Source: Rhabdophis nuchalis
Lineage: Eukaryota > Chordata > Lepidosauria > Squamata > Natricidae
NCBI GenBank assembly: GCA_039707465.1
Contig: CM077643.1
Location: 44,706,605 to 44,770,604, forward strand
Direction of reading: 5' to 3'
Length of the DNA stretch: 64,000 nucleotides
In this document: positions 10,076-20,868 of the stretch, in pieces
Numbering within the stretch: position 1 is the stretch's first letter
How the letters are laid out: every line of letters starts with the position of its first letter
Program-made: the position numbers and the translations under genes
The notes under the pieces: generated by a model
The model's input: only the letters and a program-made list of their open reading frames with translations
The model's database searches: none
Told to the model about the DNA's origin: nothing

Positions 10076-11476
10076 TTTATTTTTATTTTTATTTTTATTT
10101 TATTATATTTATATCCCGCACCTATCTCCTACAAAAGGACCCAGGGCGGCGCACAGGAATTTAAAACACCATATACAACACAAAATACATAACATCCTAA
10201 AACCCTATTAAACTCAATGACCCTGTGCTAAAAACATGATTTAAAAACCCTCTAATTAAAAAATTTGTACAACTAACACTCAGTCATTTATCGGGTGGTT
10301 AACCTAAGCCGGCTTGATGGAATAAGTGCGTTTTCAGACGCTGGCAGAAAAGGCGGAGGTCCGAGATGGTACGGATATCGGGAGGCAGGTCGTTCCAGAG
10401 GGTCGGGCCCGCCACAGAGAAGGCCCTTTCCCTGGGCGTTGCCAACCGGCATTGCCTGGCCGACGGCACCCGGAGAAGACCCTCTCTATGGGAGCGGATC
10501 GGTCGAAGGGATGTATGAGACAGGAGACAGTCTCGCATATAACTAGGCCCCGAGCCATGGAGCGCTTTAAAGATGGTGATCAACACCTTGAAGCACACCT
10601 GAAAGGCCATAGGTAGCCAGTGTAGCAGGACAGGTGTTATATGGGAACACCTTGAGGCTCCCATAATCACCCGCGCGGCTGCATTGTGAACCAGCTGTAA
10701 CCTTCGGGTGCACCTCAAGGGGAGCCCCATGTAGAGAGCATTACAGTAGTCCAGACGGGACGTGACCAGTGCTTGAGTGACTGTGCGAAGGGCGTCCCGG
10801 TCTAGTAAGGGGCGCAACTGGCGAACCAGGCGTACCTGGTAAAACGCCCTCCTGGCCACGGCTGTCACATGATCCTCCATGGTCAGCCGGGAGTCCAGGA
10901 GGACACCCAGATTGCGCACCCTCTCCATGGGGGCCAATAATTCGCCCCCAATGGCCAGAGTTGGACTTACCTGGCTAAACCGGGGTGCCAGAAACCACAG
11001 CCACTCGGTCTTGGACGGGTTGAGCTTGAGTTTGTTACTTTCCATCCAAACCTGTACGGCCTCCAAACACCGGGACATCATCTCGGCGGCATCGTTGGGG
11101 TGGTTTGGGGTAGATATGTACAATTGAGTGTCATCAGCGTACAGGTGGTATTCTACCCCAAAACCACGGATGATCTTGCCCAGCGGCTCCATGTAGATGT
11201 TGAACAGGAGTGGCGAGAGGACCGACCCCTGAGGAACCCCGCATATGAGGGGTGTCGAGGTCGTCCTCTGCCCCCCTGCCAACACAAATTGCGACCGACC
11301 GGAGAGGTAGGACAAGAACCACCCCAACATGGTGCCTCCCCCCCCAAACCCTCCCCCCCCAAGTCGGTGCAATAGGATACCATGGTCGATGGTATCAAAA
11401 GCCGCTGAGAGGTCTAATAGGACCAGGATAGAGGAGCACCCTCTATCCCGCACCCTCCAGAGATCATCCACCAACC
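10076..11476 (-). mobile_element. L2-clade LINE, 5'-truncated
   Basis: The 3' end (left side on this strand) starts with a (TTTTA)n-like tail at 10076-10105, then the conserved 3' UTR block whose complement reads 'GCGCCGCCCTGGGTCC'. The 5' end stops inside the RT domain at about 11476, so it is a typical 5'-truncated insertion. It lies in old L1 sequence. Confidence 0.9.
10299..11474 (-). CDS. L2 LINE reverse transcriptase, N-terminally truncated, open frame
   Basis: This 391-residue open frame begins inside the RT domain (at 'VDDLW'), so there is no true start codon. It carries 'LLDLSAAFDTIDHGILLHRL' (about residues 19-38), 'GVPQGSVLSPLLF' (79-91) and the catalytic YADD at 112-115. It continues through the L2 C-terminal domain to 'FHQAGLG'. 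A C-tract at 11339-11359 has produced a glycine-rich insertion (residues 39-47). Three residues are missing before 'LHWLP'. The frame is still open, so the copy is fairly young, but it lacks the endonuclease and cannot be active. Confidence 0.9.
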   Translation of the reverse strand: MVDDLWRVRDRGCSSILVLLDLSAAFDTIDHGILLHRLGGGGFGGGGTMLGWFLSYLSGRSQFVLAGGQRTTSTPLICGVPQGSVLSPLLFNIYMEPLGKIIRGFGVEYHLYADDTQLYISTPNHPNDAAEMMSRCLEAVQVWMESNKLKLNPSKTEWLWFLAPRFSQVSPTLAIGGELLAPMERVRNLGVLLDSRLTMEDHVTAVARRAFYQVRLVRQLRPLLDRDALRTVTQALVTSRLDYCNALYMGLPLRCTRRLQLVHNAAARVIMGASRCSHITPVLLHWLPMAFQVCFKVLITIFKALHGSGPSYMRDCLLSHTSLRPIRSHREGLLRVPSARQCRLATPRERAFSVAGPTLWNDLPPDIRTISDLRLFCQRLKTHLFHQAGLG

Positions 11477-12217
11477 AATTTTATACTACACAAGCTGCAA
11501 GATAACAAACTCCCTATTCTGACTCCAGTTCAGCCATTATTTCCTGCTTTTGTCTTAACGAGGGCCCCAATACCTATTAATCTCTTAACAATATAACTAA
11601 TCTTTCCTAATATGTAACCTCCCTCTGCTAGTGCCTAAATTATGCTTCTAAAATCTTGAGTTATTTTTCCAAAAGCAATGCAATCAGTGAGCAGTCATAC
11701 CATAGCTAACCTTCCCTTGCGCTCATCACAGCTCTCTAGGGAAAGATGTCTCCTATGTTAAACATTTATAATTATTTAATAAAACTCTGCCAATTGGCTT
11801 TATTCTCATGTCACTCGCCATTTCCTCTCCAGCATCAGAAACTGTCACTACGGTCAGCATCACCCTGACACATTTCCAATATATCCCTGAGTTATCTGTC
11901 TGTAAAAGTACCTCCAGCAATGCAAACTTTAAGAGATCCATCAGTAAACCAATATCTTCTACTTCTAATGAGATGACTACCTCCCTTAGAGGAACTTGCA
12001 GGAGTTTTAGTGGTTGTATATAGCTGCCAACAGCACCTGGCTATGAGAAAGGAAAAGGGAAAAACAATCCAAGTGCACCCAGGTTGTGGAGTAAAATCAT
12101 TTTATATCCAAGAGTAAATCAATAGAGGAGAATATGCCCTGCCCATCGGTGTGAAATCCAAACCTCCAATAAATTGTACAACTGGATGGAAAAGCCAAGC
12201 TCAGAACACCGAAGAAC
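11477..12217. other. Unassigned DNA, possibly more of the old antisense L1
   Basis: No clear motif. By position it could be the 5' continuation of the antisense L1 at 8560-10075, but I could not confirm this by reading frames. Confidence 0.3.
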
Positions 12218-12225
12218 ATCTAGGA

Positions 12226-12342
12226 CAGGGGTCTGCAAAGTTGGCTCTTTTAAGTCTGGTGGACTTCAACTCCAAGAATTCCCCAGCCAGCCAGGGAATT
12301 GAAGTCCACCAGTCTTAAAAGAGCCAACTTTGCAGACCCCTG
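12226..12342. mobile_element. Palindromic hAT MITE (CAGGGGTCTGCAAAG family), TSD ATCTAGGA
   Basis: The two arms are nearly perfect complements: CAGGGGTCTGCAAAGTTGGC on the left, its complement ending GCAGACCCCTG on the right. The arms meet at a GCC/AGCC-rich centre, so the whole element can fold into one hairpin. The octamer ATCTAGGA is intact at 12218-12225 and 12343-12350. Confidence 0.92.
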
Positions 12343-12384
12343 ATCTAGGAGGAAATATCCCAATAGATGTTGCTAGAAAGTGAG

Positions 12385-12790
12385 AGGTCTAGACTACAGC
12401 CTCTTCTTTGTGGTGTCCTTCAGGGCTTGGTGCTCTCTCTGCTCTTTTGTACTATCAAGATGAAGTGACTGGTCGAGATCATCCATCATCACAGGATGAC
12501 ATGTCATCAGTTGTACATCTTTGTTCCAGGGAACTAAGTGATGCTGTGGGTGTCCTTTCACTGCACTTGGAGACGGTGAAGGTCTGGATGGGGAACCACA
12601 GGATTCAACTGAACCTTGATAAAATGGAGTGGGGGGTTGTTCTGTATCTGGGGAACTCTTTCTTATCTGGGGGTTTGCCATCCTTGGTCTTGGATGGGGT
12701 TGCCTTGCCCCAAATAGATCCATTGTGTTCTCTTGACCGCAATTCCTGCTCAAGCGGCAGGTGGCAATCATGACTAGAAGAACCATTGCT
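12385..12790 (+). pseudogene. Old L2/CR1-like LINE RT fragment
   Basis: Sense-strand pieces spread over shifting frames recall the L2 RT: 'CGV.QGLVLSLL', then 'VKVWMGNHRIQLNLDKMEW' (around 12570-12630), then 'LPSLVLDGVALP'. The order matches intact L2, but identity is much lower than in the young copies. It appears to belong with 13220-13690. Confidence 0.55.
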
Positions 12791-12848
12791 CAACTTCATA
12801 TTGTCAGCCAGTTATAGATCTCTTCTTGGTTTGGGAATCTCTTGCCCT

Positions 12849-13215
12849 TTCTATTCTATTCTATTCTATTCTATTCTATTCTATTCTATTCTATTCTATT
12901 CTATTCTATTCTATTCTATTCTATTCTATTCTATTCTATTCTATTCTATTCTTCTGCCCTGCCCTGCCCTACCCTACCCTACTCTGCTGTATATATCAAT
13001 AGCACTTAGACTTATATACCCCTTCATAGAGCTTTAAAGCCCTCTCTAAGCAGTTTATACAGTCAACATATTGCCCCCAACAATCTGGAGTCTCATTTTA
13101 CCAACCTCAGAAGAATGGAAGCCTGAGTCAACCTTAAACCATTCAGAATCAAACTCTTGGAGTGAGCAGTGAGTTAGCCTACAATACTACATTCTAACCA
13201 CTACGCTACCTTGAT
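12849..13215 (-). mobile_element. tRNA-derived SINE with (ATAGA)n-type tail
   Basis: On the minus strand the tRNA-like head is at about 13160-13215, and the body includes the complement of 'GCTTAGAGAGGGC' and 'TATATAAGTCTAAGTGC'. It ends in (GGGTA/GGGCA)n and then about 20 units of TAGAA (12849-12952). The body matches the plus-strand copy at 32383-32632. The microsatellite is therefore the tail of a SINE. Confidence 0.75.
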
Positions 13216-13219
13216 GCCC

Positions 13220-13695
13220 TTGAAGAGTATACAGAATGTTGGTACAGATATGGCCACATGAGCAGTTTTGCATGCCTGAAGGACTGTGCATATCAGACCT
13301 CTTTTGTGTGAGCTGCATTGGGTACCAGTTTGCTTCAAATCCAGAATAGCCAAAGTCTTGGTGATTACTTTTAAAGCCCTTCATGTCATGGGACCAGACT
13401 TTTCCCCAATTATATCAACCTGTCTCACCCAGTCAGGCAGGGACAGTATGTTACGGACCCAGTCAAAGAACTTCAACAAGTTCTTTAATTCGTTCGGTGT
13501 AGGAAGAGCCTTCTTTGCTGTTGCCCCCACCCCATAAATTATCTTGTCCCCAGAGGTGAGATCGGTCCCCCCATCCTCCTGGCCTTCTGGAAGAACGTGA
13601 AGACCTGATTCTGCCAACTCACGTGGGAATCGAAGGGTGGCACACAACCCTGTGGGTGGGTGGTGGCCTGAGAACACTCCCTCCCCCTGTTAACC
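13220..13695 (+). pseudogene. Old L2-like LINE C-terminal fragment
   Basis: The frame at 13286 reads 'HIRPLLCELHWVPV' and 'KVLVITFKALHVMGPDFS', which aligns with 'HVTPLLRELHWLPV' and 'KVLVLIFKALHGSGPSYL' of the intact L2. Further on, 'GRAFFAVAPTP' stands where L2 has 'GRAFSVVGPALWNDLP'. It looks like an older family than the young L2 copies, interrupted by the SINE just upstream. Confidence 0.6.
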
Positions 13696-13996
13696 TAACT
13701 TTTTACCTCTATTTTTATTTAGTTGTTACTCTGTTTTTAATTCTGCTTTTAATAACATTGATAAATGAAAAAAAAAAGACTTTCTCCAGATTATCTGCCC
13801 TCATCCTGGTTCTTCAGTTTTTCAACTGTGGACCTATTGCCACTGTAATTGATTCAACCCTATTTGCCGCTTGTTAACTTCTTCTCTTTCATTCACCTTT
13901 CCTAGTATTATGGACTTCTCAAGAAAAAGTTCATATGCAGCAGACTCAACAACTGTACAAACAAAGGCCCACTAGTGGATCTTCAATAGTGTAGAC

Positions 13997-14117
13997 CAGG
14001 GGTCTGCAAAGTCGGCTCTTTTAAGACTGGTGGACTTCAACTCCCAGCTATGCTGGCTGGGGAACTCTGGGAGTTGAAGTCCACCAGTCTTAAAAGAGCC
14101 GACTTTGCAGACCCCTG
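13997..14117. mobile_element. Palindromic hAT MITE, TSD GTGTAGAC
   Basis: Arms CAGGGGTCTGCAAAGTCGGC and the complement ending in GCAGACCCCTG, with perfect octamers at 13989-13996 and 14118-14125. Arm identity is very high, suggesting a recent insertion. Confidence 0.93.
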
Positions 14118-14189
14118 GTGTAGACAATGGTATCAGTCAAAGTACCGTAAGGTTTATTCCTGGGACATCTATTTCTCAATATTGTTACT

Positions 14190-14439
14190 TCACCAATTCA
14201 TTCAAAAAAATAAAAAATGCATTTTATTAATGATTTGGATGCTGCAGTGGAGGAATTGGTTATCATATTTGCGAATGATACCTTCAGAATTGGACAGGAA
14301 AGCTACTATCCTAAAAGAAATAAAATTCAAAGCAATCTTGACAGAGAAAGTCTGAAAATAAACAAAGGAAATTTAAAATAGACAAGTGCTGAATTCCTCA
14401 TGCAGAAAACAAAAGTCAAATGCACAGGTATGGGATGCA
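14190..14439 (+). pseudogene. Ancient CR1 RT segment, left of L2 insertion
   Basis: The sense strand reads, over broken frames, 'FINDLDAAVEELVIIFANDT', where CR1 has 'FINDL...KFADDT'; the catalytic box is FANDT here. It continues after the L2 as 14885-15060 ('YISQTQPRVWCSVSDTTF'). Confidence 0.6.
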
Positions 14440-14882
14440 ATTTTAGTTATATGCGAGACCACCTCCTGCCCCATACATCCCTCAGACCAATACGCTCCCA
14501 CAGAGAGGGCCTCCTCAGGGTGCCGTCGGCCGGACAATGCCGACTGGCGACACCCAGGGGGAGAGCCTTCTCTGTGGCAGGTCCAGCCCTTTGGAACGAC
14601 TTACCCCCTGAACTTCGCACCATCTCTGACCTCCGCCTCTTCCGCAAGTGTCTTAAGACACATTTGTTCCATCTAGCCGGCCTAGCGTAGCCCCCTATAC
14701 TGACTTTTAGATAGTTTTTAAATTTGGGGATTTTAATCTGGTTTTAGCACAGGTTCTATTGAATTAGTTTTTTAAATTTTATATGATGTTTTGTATGTAT
14801 TTTAATTTTCCTGTGCGCCGCCCTGGGTCCGTTTGGAGAAGGGCGGGGTATAAATTGAATAAATATAAATAAATATAAATAT
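14440..14882 (+). mobile_element. L2 LINE 3' end, 5'-truncated
   Basis: The frame 14400-14690 encodes 'YMRDHLLPHTSLRPIRSHRE' through 'LWNDLPPELRTISDLR' to 'LFHLAGLA', the end of the L2 protein. The 3' UTR follows with 'GCGCCGCCCTGGGTCC' and 'GGGCGGGGTATAAAT', then an (AATAAAT)n tail. It is inserted in an ancient CR1. Confidence 0.9.
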
Positions 14883-15345
14883 AGTCTACATGAAAAAAAA
14901 AGTATAGTTCCCAAGAAATGAGAAATAACAGCTCTACATTAGTCTATATTAGTCAGACCCAGCCTCGGGTATGGTGCTCAGTTTCGGATACTACATTTAA
15001 AAACAGATTTAAGACAAACCACAGCTTCAGGAAGGACAATAAGGAAGATTGCAGGAAGTCTGAAGAAACTGGGGGTGTTTGGTATTGACTGAGAGAGAAG
15101 ATAGGGAGATAGAGAGATAGAGAAAGAGAGGGAGGGAAGGAGGGAGGAAGGGAAGGAGGGAGAGGTTGAAGATTAGTTCACTTAAGATAACTGAGACCAT
15201 TCAGAAGATCATAAACAGTTAGCATCAGATACTGAATAACAGATTTTGTGCTTCAGGAAGGCAAATTCTGATTAAAAGTTAGAGAGAAAAGTCCTGAACA
15301 GTTTGATAGTGAAACTATTTACCTGGAATGGGAGTTTGACTTTCC
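14883..15345 (+). other. CR1 remnant (to about 15060), then purine-rich and unassigned DNA
   Basis: 14940-15060 continues the CR1 frame seen before the L2. 15100-15165 is GA/GGA-rich simple DNA. No feature seen in the remainder. Confidence 0.45.
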
Positions 15346-15351
15346 ATCATA

Positions 15352-15453
<102 letters not shown>

Positions 15454-15645
15454 TTAATTTATAACCCGCTCTCTCTCCCCGAGGCAGGGCACAGGGAATT
15501 TAAAATACATATAAAATCACAAACAGTACAATATTAAAATAAAATTAAACTAACCCTACGCTAAAATCCCATATTAAAACTAAAAATTAGTCGTTAAAAA
15601 CCCTAAAACAGTTGATTACCCCATGCCCAAGACATGCCCAGGAGT
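15454..15645 (-). mobile_element. L2 LINE 3' UTR fragment
   Basis: The minus strand carries the L2 3' UTR (complement of 'CTAACCCTACGCTAAAATCC' and the terminal AT-rich block). All coding sequence has been lost by 5' truncation. Confidence 0.75.
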
Positions 15646-15657
15646 CCCTTTCTAGAG

Positions 15658-15835
15658 GAAGTAGAATCAGATTAACAGAGTTGGAAGGGACCTTGTGGGT
15701 CATCTAGTCCAACCCCCACCCCCCCACCCAAGCAGGAGACCCTACACCATTTCTGGCAAATGGCAGTCCAAGCTCTTCTTGAAAGCCTCCAGTGATGAAG
15801 CTTCCACAACCTCCGAAGGCAAACTGTAGAAAGTA
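15658..15835 (-). mobile_element. CR1 LINE 3' end
   Basis: Starts with 'AGAGTTGGAAGGGACCTT' on the plus strand, the reverse complement of the standard CR1/L3 3' end, and continues with 'CTTGAAAGCCTCCAGTGATG'. 5'-truncated at about 15835. Confidence 0.85.
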
Positions 15836-17003
15836 GGAAGCTATCTGTCTGGGGTTCTTTAATTGGATTCCTGCCCTGAGCAAAATGTTGAACTTGGTGG
15901 CCTAAATAGCCTCTTTCTACTTTATGCTTCTACAAACAGTAAATTTGGGAGCGATGTCTGGGAATTTGGCGCTCGCATGTAGTTCACCGCCCACCATTGT
16001 TTTACAGTGCATCAGAGATCTATATCCTGACTTTATAAAGTTTGGGGCAGGAATCTTTCCCAGAATCAATCCGGAGAACCTGAGATTGAATCCTGGGGAG
16101 GTTTGTATGCAAGCTATACATTGTACAATTAAGCTACGGTGGTGACTTGAAAATAGTACAAACATTTATCTGCGAGTAGCAGCCAATAGCAATTACTTCT
16201 AACCAATATTTAAGAGTCCTAAATCTACTGTTTGTTAGACAAATGAAAGCAACCCAAGAAGAGTTGTTTGCATTTTCACAGCAAAGCTTCAGCACATGTT
16301 ACTGCTTTGCTCCTATTGCCAATAAAAACAGCTGCTTAATGCAGAAACAAACACACATTATTTATGACAGCTTTGGGCTCAGCTGCAAACCTCAGTAATT
16401 CAAAGGGAGCCGTCTAAACTGCTGGCAACAGCGCAACATACCATTCTAGAGAAGTAAGGTTTGGACACAAATGTTGTCTCTGGCCTCGGAGGCACATTCT
16501 GAATTGGAGTGCCCTGGGTATTGTAAAATCCAGATTCCGTATCCAAGGGACAATAAATTGCTAAACCTAGGGGAGATACTATTTCGGAATGGAGTTTAAA
16601 AATTTAACAGAGGACTGCCATGGATATAATGTTTCAGGAGAGGTCACGTGGGACATTAAAGGCTCTTCCGGGCCATCTTGCCTCGTGGTTCTCAGTTATC
16701 ATTAAAGCATTTTAGGATGTCAACATAGACGCTGTATCCCCAATGGAGGGGAATAATGACCCCAAAACATAAAGAAGGTTCTGATGCATGCAACCTGCAT
16801 TCTGGTTTTTTTTTAATATATATATATGCCTGTGGATACATTTCTGGACATCCAGCATTGTTCATCTCTCCATAGATGTATCAAAATATGTTTTAAAATT
16901 AAACTACTAAGTACATGAGAGTACTGCAGGACAAAGGATTCGAGCAGCTTTATTTCTTTTCACTGGCTTGAGTTAGTTATAAAGTTTAAAAGGCAGCAGT
17001 AAA
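15836..17003. other. Low-repeat DNA, candidate conserved non-coding sequence at 16190-16470
   Basis: No transposon motifs are visible. The segment 16190-16470 has balanced composition and motifs such as CAGCTGC and TAATTCAAAG of the kind seen in conserved enhancers. This is an impression only; no frame is convincing. Confidence 0.35.
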
Positions 17004-17007
17004 ATCG

Positions 17008-17041
<34 letters not shown>

Positions 17042-17097
17042 GAAACAAACAAACAAGCAAATCTCATTCTCTCTCTCTCTCAATCTCTCTCTCTCTC

Positions 17098-17181
<84 letters not shown>

Positions 17182-17290
17182 CAGCTCTCTCTCATCTCTC
17201 CCTCCCTCCCTCCCCTCTCTCTGTCATCTTACTTTACCTACCTACCTACCTGCCTACCTACCTATCAGTATATCTTTCTATCAGAACTAT
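17004..17290. repeat. Compound microsatellite: (ATCA)n, (CT)n, (TCTA)n, (CCTA)n
   Basis: Successive runs of ATCA, CAAA, CT, about 20 units of TCTA (17098-17181), then CT, CCCT and CCTA. No LINE 3' end abuts it. Confidence 0.95.
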
Positions 17291-18055
17291 ATGCCACTTA
17301 TAGTTCTTCATTGGAAAGAGGCCTTAAATATCTGGATATTTCGCTCCACTTTGTTTTGATGCTGATTTACATTCCCTGTTTTACATTTTATGCTTCTAAC
17401 TGCTGATTTCTTTTAAATGTTTCTGTAATGCAGCTGCTTTCATGGTGTTATATATTTGAAACTGCACTGAGATTTCTCTCTCTAAAGTCAGCCCACACTT
17501 ATTTTAAATGAAACTTTGCTATACGAGAAGGCTTTGCTTTTCTCTGACCTGAGTCCTTCCTCTGGGCATTTGCCACAGAAACAAATTAGTTCTTTGCTCT
17601 TTTAATTCCCAAAGCCCATTCATATTATTTACTCTTTTTTTTAAACTTGAAGAGCTGCATGAGTTCAGAAAGTACAGTTTTAAGTGCAAAAATAACTTAA
17701 TATTGACCAACTTTTCATTTGTCTAATAAGTAAACACCCTATGGAAACAACAAACATTTTAAAGAAACCATAATAACTTTAGCAGCAGTCTTTGATAATA
17801 TCAACTGTGACAGATTGTGAAGGAAACTGAGGACAATAGAACTTGTCTTGAATGTTTAAGATGGTTTTCCATAGGAAGGAAAAGGAACCAGAGTCATTAT
17901 CAGCTGATTTCCATTGTAATGGCTGTTGCGAGCAAAGGAAGCTTTCTTTTCATGCAGACAGTCCCCAGTGATTCTTAGTCACTTCCTAATTGCACCACTG
18001 CACTTCACTTTACATAGAGCTGAAAGTATTTGGAAATTTCAGCTCATCCAAAAGG
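17291..18055. other. Low-repeat DNA, unassigned
   Basis: No repeat or coding motif recognised. Confidence 0.4.
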
Positions 18056-18063
18056 GTCTATGA

Positions 18064-18447
18064 CAGTGTTGGCGAATCTTTTTGGCACTGAGTGCTGAAA
18101 TGGGAGTGCACATATGTGTGTGCCAGAAACTGAAAGAGCAGGTGCACGCTGAGAAGATGATTTTCCAGTTTCCAGCATGCACATGCGCACCGGCCAGCTG
18201 GTCTTCTGGTTTCTGACATGCATGTGAATGCAAAGACCAGCTGGCTGGTGAGCATGCGGGGACTGGAAACTGGAACATCATCTCCCCAGCATGCACATGC
18301 GCACCGCCCAGCTGCTCTTCTGGGTTCCGGTGCTCCCGTGCATGTGAAGACCAACTGGTTGGCGTGCCGGAACCTGAGCAACGGGCGATGGCTTGCATGC
18401 CCGGAGAGATGGCTCTGCGTGCCACTTTTGGCACACGTGCCATATGG
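18064..18447. mobile_element. hAT-type MITE, TSD GTCTATGA
   Basis: The left end is CAGTGTTGGCGAATCTTTTT and the right side ends 'TTGGCACACGTGCCATATGG'. The octamer GTCTATGA is perfect at 18056-18063 and 18448-18455. Internally, the block 'GCATGCACATGCGCACCG' occurs twice (about 18175 and 18290), so about 115 bp are duplicated. Same family as 9476 and 51326. Confidence 0.88.
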
Positions 18448-18455
18448 GTCTATGA

Positions 18456-18610
18456 CAATTTGCCCCAGCCAACTTGTCATGGGCATCTCACCATAGCCTG
18501 CTTACCACGGCCATGGGACAACTTGTCCTGGCCAAGTCACTGTGGGATAATTAGCTGTGGTGGGACAATTAGCTGTGGGACAAGAGTTACTCCAATATTG
18601 AAGAAATGGT
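18456..18610. repeat. GGGACAA-type diverged tandem phrases
   Basis: Phrases such as 'TGGGACAACTTGTCCTGG' and 'GTGGGACAATTAGCTGTGG' recur in loose tandem. I do not know the family. Confidence 0.4.
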
Positions 18611-18652
18611 GGAACAGAATTATTTAAGAAAGAATACAAAAGGAGGCACAAC

Positions 18653-19118
18653 ATGAAATGCCTACTGCCCCATACCTCCCTACGACCGATATGCTCTCAC
18701 AGAGAGGGTCTACTCCGGGTGCCGTCAACCAGGCAATGCCGGTTGGCGACGCCCAGGGGTAGAGCCTTCTCTGTGATAGGCCCAATCCTCTGGAACGCTC
18801 TTCCCCCTGAACTCCGTGTCATCTCGGACCTCCGCTTGTTCCGCCAGCGGTTAAAAACGCACTTCTTCCAACAAACCGGCCTGGCATGATTTTACTCGAC
18901 ACTGCACTGCCTCTAGTTACCAAAGTTTTAATTCAGGGGTTTTAATATGGGTTTTTAGCGCAGGGTGGGTTAATTTGAGTTTTAATGAACGCTTTATTTT
19001 TGTATATCTGTGTATTTATATTTTATATTCCCTGTGCGCCGCCCCGAGTCCCTATGTGGTGAGATGGGTGCGGTTTATAAATTCGAATAATAAAATAAAA
19101 TAAATAAATAAATAAATG
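18653..19118 (+). mobile_element. L2 LINE 3' end, 5'-truncated
   Basis: The 78-residue frame 18653-18889 encodes 'LLPHTSLRPICSHREGLLRV' to 'TGLA', the last part of the L2 C-terminal domain. The 3' UTR contains 'GCGCCGCCCCGAGTCC' and ends in (AATAA)n. No upstream RT. Confidence 0.9.
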
Positions 19119-19144
19119 TGAATGGCAAAAATGAAAATAATATT

Positions 19145-19575
19145 TATTTATTTTCTTCTTCTTCTCCTTGCGCCATACCTTTCATCGGACGTTGGCGATC
19201 ATGTTGGCAATCCTATTTTTGTCAACAGCTGCATGAAAAAGTGCTGCTGAGTTTTGTCCAAACCAGTCTCTTAGATTTTGAAGCCATGATGTTCTTCTTC
19301 TGCCTGGACCTCATTTGCCTTCAATATGCCCTTGGAGGATTAAGTGAAGGATGGCATATTTTTTCAAGTGTTCGCATCACATGTCCAAAATATTGTAACT
19401 TTCGCTTTTGTATGGTTTCGATGATTTCCCTTGGCTTTCCCAGGTGGCTTATCACCTCCTCATTTCTGGTTTTCTCAGCCCAGCTTATATGTAACAGCTG
19501 CCGGTAAATCCACATTTCAAATGCTTCTAGTCTCTTCAAGAGGCTTTCTGTCAGAGACCAACTCTCCGCCCCGTA
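19145..19575 (-). pseudogene. RTE-like endonuclease-RT LINE C-terminal fragment
   Basis: The minus-strand frame 19321-19539 reads 'KRLEAFEMWIYRQLLHISW', then 'VISHLGKPREIIETI' and 'RKLQYFGHVMR'. This is the C-terminal arrangement seen in RTE-related endonuclease/reverse-transcriptase LINEs. Upstream and downstream are frame-shifted. Only the C-terminal part is preserved. Confidence 0.7.
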
Positions 19576-19797
19576 TTTTAAATAATTAAATAGAATAACT
19601 CAATAATAACATATTCCCTGGGATCTAATTCACACACGAAGAGGAAATACATAACAGACTCTCTTGGTGCTGAAAAGATTCACCATTCAATGTGCAACAC
19701 CCCTCCCCATTACTGCTACACATTCTCTTACAATGTCTTATTAATCAGCATATTGAAAATAGACATGTTGGTGTGAATAGGTGGCATTACATACAGG

Positions 19798-20149
19798 GGT
19801 GGGCTGCTATGGGTTTGGCCGGGTTCGAGAGACTCTATGGACAAACCAGAAGTCACCCTTTCCGAGCTTCTGGGTTTCCCGTAGGGCTGTTTTTCACCCT
19901 CTGGAGGCTTCAGGGAAGCTCCTGAAGCCTCCAGAGGGACTCCAGTGGGGGTAGGGGAGGCTGTTTTCATTCTCCCCAGGCTCCTATAAAGCCTCTGGAG
20001 CCTGGGGAGGGCAAAAAAAAAAGCAGTGTGTGTGTATGTGGGGGGGGTCATATGCGTAGCATTATGGGTGTGGCACGCCTGCGCACGACCCCCCTGCGCT
20101 CCCCCCGCTTTTGGCACGCGAGCCAGAAAAGGTTAGCCATCACTGTGCT
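19798..20149. mobile_element. Composite hAT-like MITE without matching flanks
   Basis: The left end CAGGGGTGGGCTGCTATGGG and the right end 'GGTTAGCCATCACTG' belong to two different MITE families; the right half matches the inverse of the element at 51326. Left and right octamers do not match. It is probably a chimera of two elements or the result of a deletion. Confidence 0.55.
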
Positions 20150-20324
20150 AGGCTCTATCCATTAAATATTTAAGGCAAGCCGTCCATGCCAAATCAAAGG
20201 TGGTTTGTATATAATACGTGTCATGAAAACTAAAATGCGGATTACGTGAGTATTTTATTAAAGCAACTTTGGCATTTCAACTTTTTTCCGCCTGTGGAAA
20301 GAAGGTCATGAACATCTTTTAAAT

Positions 20325-20430
20325 CAGGGGTCACCAAACTTGGCAACTTTAAGACTTGTGGACTTCAACTCCCAGAATTCTCCAGCCAGCTATGCATAAG
20401 TCTTAAAGTTACCAAATTTGGGAACCCCTG
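20325..20430. mobile_element. Palindromic hAT MITE, TSD TTTTAAAT/TATTAAAT
   Basis: Arms CAGGGGTCACCAAACTTGG and the complement ending 'CCAAATTTGGGAACCCCTG', with a related but more diverged centre. Flanks match at 7 of 8 bases (20317-20324, 20431-20438). Confidence 0.82.
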
Positions 20431-20868
20431 TATTAAATGATTGGCTGGATTTTTCTGCCTTATGAACATGTGAAAACATTGTATGATTTAGTAGGCAAGG
20501 AATTTTGCATATAACGTGATGCTTGAACAATGGGGAAATATGTGGACAAAGGGTTTAAAATTTACATTAAATTATAATTTAAAAGAATTTTTTTAATAAG
20601 ATATGTATTATTGCTATTTACCACCAGATAATTCATCTAAGACAGTGGTGTCCAAACTTTTTTCAAAGAGGGCCAGATTGGATGAAGTGAACATGGTGGA
20701 GGGCCGAACATTTTTCCGAACATTCTTTGAACCATTACAATTAAATGCAAATAAATTATTTTATGCCAAGTTAATTGCAAATGACATACTTTTCATTTCA
20801 TAACATTAAGATCAACTGACAGTTGAGTTTTCACAATGTATTGAAAATAAATTTAAAAAAAACTTACC

